DNA from: Patiria miniata
Lineage: Eukaryota; Echinodermata; Asteroidea; Valvatida; Asterinidae
Direction: 5' to 3'
Assembly (NCBI RefSeq): GCF_015706575.1
Contig: NW_024037051.1
Coordinates: forward strand, 15,225,016 to 15,289,015
DNA: 64,000 bases
Shown here: positions 59,381 through 64,000 of the stretch, piece by piece
How the letters are laid out: each line of letters starts with the position of its first letter
Numbering within the stretch: position 1 is the first letter of the stretch
The notes under the pieces: model-generated
Databases searched by the model: none
What the model was told of the DNA's origin: nothing
The model's input: only the letters and a program-made list of their open reading frames with translations
Translations under genes and position numbers: made by a program

Positions 59381-59690
59381 TTGTAGAAACTGGATTCCAC
59401 TTTTTGAACAATTAAAAAGAAAGGATTTACTGATTTCACCTCCCTGAAACCAATGGTGTATGTGTGGTTTTGCACAGTTGAAACCACAAAGTTCCAAAAA
59501 AAAAAAAAATGCAAGTTAAAAAACAAGTAGTAGAATCCAGTTGTAGCAACTGGATTCCACTTACATTTGTTACTTTTAAAAGAACAAGGATTTACTGATT
59601 TCACGGGTCTGAAACCAATAGTGTATGTACGTGTGGTTTTTGCACAGTTGAAACCACAAAGTTCAGAAGAAGATCAAATGCAAGCTAACA
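59381..59690. repeat. Two-copy tandem repeat, 160-bp offset
   Basis: TTGTAGAAACTGGATTCCAC at 59,381 and TTGTAGCAACTGGATTCCAC at 59,541. Both continue through GGATTTACTGATTTCAC, CTGAAACCAAT, TGTGTGGTTTT and GCACAGTTGAAACCACAAAG. Confidence 0.9.
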
Positions 59691-61474
59691 AGAAAGAGAA
59701 GAAAACTAGAGGACAAAATGTCAGGGTTGCAGAATATGCGTCACTCCTTTGTGTGGTTTCGTAAATACCATTTCATAATTCTCTGTCACAGGGCCTTCAG
59801 AATACTTCCCGTCCCAAGCGTGTATGAACTTCTAGTTTAGAGTTCCGTTCAATTCATTTTTTTTATTGGCTTAAGATATTGCATTCTGCAAGTCAAAGTC
59901 ATTCACAGGTGTAAAAAGGTGACATCACAGACAGACGACAAAAACTTCTTTGATAAAAAAAAATACCGAGTTTGTATTGTGGTAGTGTTCATTGTTGTTG
60001 GTTTTTTTTTTGTTAACAAATCACAGTTATACTTTTCTGTTGGCCTACGTGACTAACGCAGTCTCTTTACAACGTCCCCAGCTAATTACCCTAGCAGTAG
60101 GACCGACCCCTTACGAGCCAGTAGGGTCAAGGTAACTTCATCAAGGCGCCCGCACCCGGTAACACGATCCCCCTCTTCTGGCTTGCCCGGGACCAGTCAT
60201 ACCCAGGTTCAACGCCCGTCCACCGCGAGAGAGACACAGCGCTGCCGCTCTCCCCTTGTGCTTCAGTGAATTCATTAACCCAATTCGGCTCTTGCCCGCG
60301 GGGGACACACACACACACACACACACACAGAGGGATCATGAGTGTTCATCGGTCACATCTCGGCGATACACACGTTCTCGGCCGTCTCGTTTCTCCCTCA
60401 CTTTTTTTTATGTATTCGTGCTGCATTTTCTCTCTCGAACAATTCCTGTTGAGCTGTCACGTTTTTTCAGGAACGCGCATGACAGCTCAGTGAATTTGTA
60501 ATTTCTGTAGTATTACCTCCTTTGAATTTCTGGTGCTTTTTTGTGAAGGTTGCTGACGGTAAACTTGTTAGGAAGGCTGTTCAGGAATTTGTGTCTTCTG
60601 TCATTTGGTTTTTGAGAAGAAAAGGGACTGGAGGGTTTTTCTCTGTTAATGGATTGGAAACATTTAAATTTGTCATTATTCATACATTGAAGAAGTGTTT
60701 GTTTAAAATGTACCTTTGTTTTTAATCTTGACCCTTTTTCTGTAAGTAAAGATTTTGTTGTCAGGTCTTGAAAGGAGGAAGGATGCTGTTAAAAAAACAT
60801 GGATTTTTTGTCATGCCAAGTATGAAGTGTGAAAACTAAGATTCCAGTCAATTATTTGTCTACACTTAACAAATAACTTTATAAAAGTGGCTCGCTTGTT
60901 TTTTTAAATTTTTCTACTTTTTTTAGGCAGCGAGTTCACCTTTTAAAAGTTTTAAGAATCAAGTATCTAATATTGACAAATTTTGTCACGTTGGTTAAAT
61001 ACTTGTATGTCAGATGAAAATATTACCTGCTTGTCTGATGGATGTATGGATTGATTTGGGACTTCACTCACTTACGATGGGCTGGCCTAATGTACACTGA
61101 AACCTTAGAACTTGCAAAACACTCGATAAAAAAAAAATCATCTTTTGATTGTGTGATATTCAGGTGGTTGTCCTACATGTCACTCGATGCTTTTGACTTG
61201 GACATGCTTTCACGCCAGCAACAACTTTCTGCATTTTGTCGATAAAATTTGTCAAAAAAATCTGCAAACATTACTCTGAAGTTGTGTTATCCTTCATCAG
61301 ATATGACGGGTCGACAACAGAAAGAGTTATTTCTGTAAAAAGCTGTAAAAAAAATATAGCTGTAAAAAAAATATCAATATCTTCAGAAAAAATATCTACA
61401 TTTTCACACCATCAACAGCTTACCACAGTAAGCGCATAAATCTTAAAAAAATAACGTGTTTTAACTGAAGTTCT
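59691..61474. other. Unassigned; GC-rich patch and (CA)n tract
   Basis: A (CA)n microsatellite lies at about 60,304-60,329. The sequence at 60,080-60,300 is GC-richer and CpG-containing, unlike its surroundings. It could be part of an exon, a promoter or a repeat, but I cannot assign it. No gene recognised elsewhere in the stretch. Confidence 0.4.
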
Positions 61475-61478
61475 TTAA

Positions 61479-61880
61479 CCCTAACTCCCTAGGCATTTTT
61501 GCTAGCATGCAACTTCAATTCTGCATAATCCTCCAACTACCTCCATGTAAAAATTGCATACAGCCTCAATCCTCCAAAATCAACCATTATTTCTTGAATG
61601 TGGCCCTTGGAGGGGTGACCACTACCTCAATCCTGCAAAATCCTCCAGCAATCACTGTCAATATGTTGAGGAAGAGCAAGTGACATCCTGGACCAGTGCG
61701 GAGGATTTCAAGTATAATCTAGGCCTAAATTTATGCACGGCTGAGCATAAACAACACAAGGTCCGGCCGAAGACCTCGAAACAATGCATTCTCCGAAATC
61801 AACCACTCAATTTTGCCATATGGCCTCATTCCTGCAAAATCCTCCATTTTGCAAAGAGGATTTTGGAGGATTTGGGAAGG
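61479..61880. mobile_element. TTAA-MITE family 2, copy 2
   Basis: Left flank TTAA (61475-61478) and right flank TTAG (61881-61884, decayed target). Begins CCCTAACTCCCTAGGCATT and is collinear with 34410-34884. It carries a short private insertion (ATGTTGAGGAAGAGCAA) near 61,660. Confidence 0.75.
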
Positions 61881-61884
61881 TTAG

Positions 61885-63052
61885 AGATAATCCTTCATCA
61901 GATATGAAGGATAACGACAAGAATGAGATATCTCCAAAAGTTTCAATCATTAAAATTTTTTCTTTTTTTAAACATCACAAGAAAAAAATACCATATCTGC
62001 GGACACATGTCAAGGTTATTTTTTCCATTGATTATAGGAGAATGGAAGATTGAACTTGTGGTAACTCTGAGGTTAATTTCGAGGTTGAGGTAAACCTCAG
62101 TAACCTCAAGGTTTGCGAGGTTTTACATGGTTTTTACAAGATACCTCGGGGTTCAACCTCAAGATACCCCTTGGTTAATTTTGCATTCTCCCCCTTACCT
62201 CCCCTCCCCCTAGAGGGTGTTTTGCCTCTCCATCCCGCCCCAGCTTAAGCCAGTGACCGCCCGTGACTCCAGCAAGATAATAAAAAGAAAAATGTAAAAA
62301 AAAAAGTGCAATCCGGGAGTTCACGTCTCTGCAAACAAAACCAAAAGCAAAAGAAAACAAAAAAGCTGTCAGTGCGTAAGGAGCTTTGAGGTTTCTGTTT
62401 AATCGAGCCGGGGATTAGCAAGGCATTTTGAGACGGACGTGTTTATCTTTGCGAGGAGAGAGAGCTAGCTTCAACGATTGAATTTCATAGATGAAGGATG
62501 CGGGTATGTTTCTCTCTGATATCCCTCCTCTGGCTTTAATAGCATCTGCAATCTGTCAGTGTGTGTGACACAGAGTGTGTCACCATATTTGATTTTTTTT
62601 TGGGGGGGGGGAGGGGCAGAGGACTGCAATTTTTTTTTCAAAGTGGGGCCTGTAGTGAACATTAGTGTGGTGAGCATTTTGAAATATAACAAGACATGTT
62701 CAATTTTTTTTTTTAGGATTGATGTTTATCCGTGGAGCGTTGTTTAGAATACGGTGTTTGTCAGCTACCAAATATGAGAAACTTACCTCATTTGACAGAA
62801 CATCTGAGGCATATGTTCAAGCTGGTATGTGAGCTGCCCTCTGGAGTAACCAAAGGGACAGTGGCAGGCAAAATAAAACCTAACACCTACTCACTGGATA
62901 AATGTATTGAATGTCATTTAAGTTGCCATTTTAAAATGAGGCTGTTTTGGAACTTCAAGGTTTCATCACATCTAATTGATGACAGTGTAATGTGAATTTT
63001 CTTTTAAGCCTTTTGTCGATTGGTTTCCTTCTTTGTGTGTTCAGCTTCCATT
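61885..63052. other. No recognised gene
   Basis: GAGGTT/AACCTC words cluster at 62,060-62,160. A G-run lies at about 62,601. Otherwise ordinary sequence; no exon supported. Confidence 0.4.
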
Positions 63053-63056
63053 TTAA

Positions 63057-63491
63057 TGGTATAATACACAATATTTGCTTTTGCTGTGATTTTCAGAAAT
63101 GGATAGATTTGGGGGTTAGTAATTTATAGCAAATATTGTTACACTGACCTGTTAAAACTTTTGTGTTATCGGGGACTTTTCATGTCTGGAACCAGATTAC
63201 CCGTTCAGGGATGTGTAACCGATTGCAAACAAAATGTGGACTAAAACTAAATTTGGTAGATAGGGGGCTGTAATTTTGAAAAATAAGTCGGTTTTTTTCA
63301 ACGATGGTTGGCCAACCATCGTTGGAAATTGATACAAAAAAAATCCACCTTTCTCAAAACTGACAGCACACCAGGTGCCATGATTTCACTGGAGGCTTGA
63401 GACTATTATTCACTTTAAAGTCAAGTAAGGTATTTCATAATAATTTGGTATTTTTTTTGTTGTTGATATTTACAAATGTTGTACATTACCT
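63057..63491 (-). mobile_element. TTAA-MITE family 1, copy F
   Basis: 435 bp, reversed, with TTAA at 63053-63056 and 63492-63495. A perfect palindrome core lies at 63299-63324 (CAACGATGGTTGG / CCAACCATCGTTG). Much of the GGTTCCCTGACC stem region is deleted in this copy. Confidence 0.88.
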
Positions 63492-63495
63492 TTAA

Positions 63496-64000
63496 GCAGC
63501 ATTGTAGCACCAAATGTTAGTTGTCTAAATTCAAAATTCAAATTGCCATCCCATCCCAAGACTCACTTTAAATTCATTCCTCAAATTCTCTATTATAATG
63601 ACTGTAATAATTATAGGCCTACAAAAATACCAAACTGGAGCAAAGCCCTTTCTGTTGCACTTTTATATCGTGTCACAGTGTAAGTTTGTTTCATTGAGAT
63701 CCCAACAATAAATCGGTATGTGACCCTCTACAAGCTCTTAAGGGTTCAAACGTGACCAAGCTTTCTCTTCCCCCCTGGCAAGGAGTAACTCCGAAACACA
63801 AATGCAATTCTTTAAAACACTCAGGCCATTCACAAGTTCATGGTAACCGAAACAATTGGAAATCTTTCAAAAAAAAAAAATCCCCGCGCAAGTTTTACCA
63901 GCCTTGTCTAGCCTGTCTGGGTCATTTCAGTTCCCCTGAGCCCTTTTTCGTCCTTGGGCATTCTGCCAGCAGAAACAGCAGGTTTTTTTTTGCCTGGTAC
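63496..64000. other. No recognised feature
   Basis: Ordinary sequence to the window edge. I looked for the missing PAAF1 or DCXR exons here and did not find them. Confidence 0.4.

Noticed and set aside
62732..62995. Possible terminal exon near the right edge (PAAF1 or other)
   Set aside because: The reading MERCLEYGVCQLPNMRNL shows none of the residues expected at the PAAF1 C terminus and has no convincing acceptor in the right phase.

Overview
The window is eukaryotic genomic DNA, very probably from a marine invertebrate deuterostome. I favour an echinoderm, but the sequence alone does not fix the species. The reasons are one split gene with consensus GT/AG introns, tRNA-derived SINEs, dense short inverted-repeat transposons, frequent ACATGTACATGTA-type runs, and no prokaryotic gene organisation. 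Almost all long open frames in the first 21 kb are by-products of satellite DNA, and most frames elsewhere lie inside repeats.

Layout. (1) About 1-8,340 is a head-to-tail satellite array with a 218-bp monomer (family A), cut by the left edge. (2) About 8,345-21,117 is a second array, in the same orientation, of a related 219-bp monomer (family B) with higher-order structure: a four-monomer cycle of 876 bp and larger block copies at offsets of 2,190 and 5,256 bp. The two arrays meet at a 96-bp fold-back made from the monomer itself. Near its right edge array B carries a 96-bp insertion with a duplicated target. (3) At 21,827-21,878 lies a single coding exon that looks like exon 1 of an L-xylulose reductase (DCXR)-type short-chain dehydrogenase. 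No later exon of it was found. (4) From 22,866 to 29,932 there are ten in-phase exons of PAAF1 (proteasomal ATPase-associated factor 1, a WD40 protein), giving 341 codons. The last ~50 codons expected from the family were not found in the remaining 34 kb. (5) From about 30 kb to the right edge I recognise no host gene. This part is a dense collection of non-autonomous elements: TTAA-flanked MITEs (three families), PIF/Harbinger-like MITEs with 3-bp duplications, hAT-like elements with 8-bp duplications, mariner-like fold-backs, SINEs, a short LTR retrotransposon with apparently identical 1,518-bp LTRs, minisatellites and microsatellites.

How it fits together. The only supported host functions are PAAF1, which in other animals binds proteasomal ATPases and restrains 26S assembly, and the isolated DCXR-like exon. 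If both genes are intact, PAAF1 lies inside a very long first intron of the DCXR-like gene, and PAAF1 itself has a last intron longer than 34 kb. Otherwise one or both are interrupted here. The most unusual signals are a palindrome inside a TTAA MITE family whose arms differ between copies by paired, compensating changes; the fold-back at the satellite family switch; and several insertions whose history (target duplication, empty site, nesting) can be read within the window.
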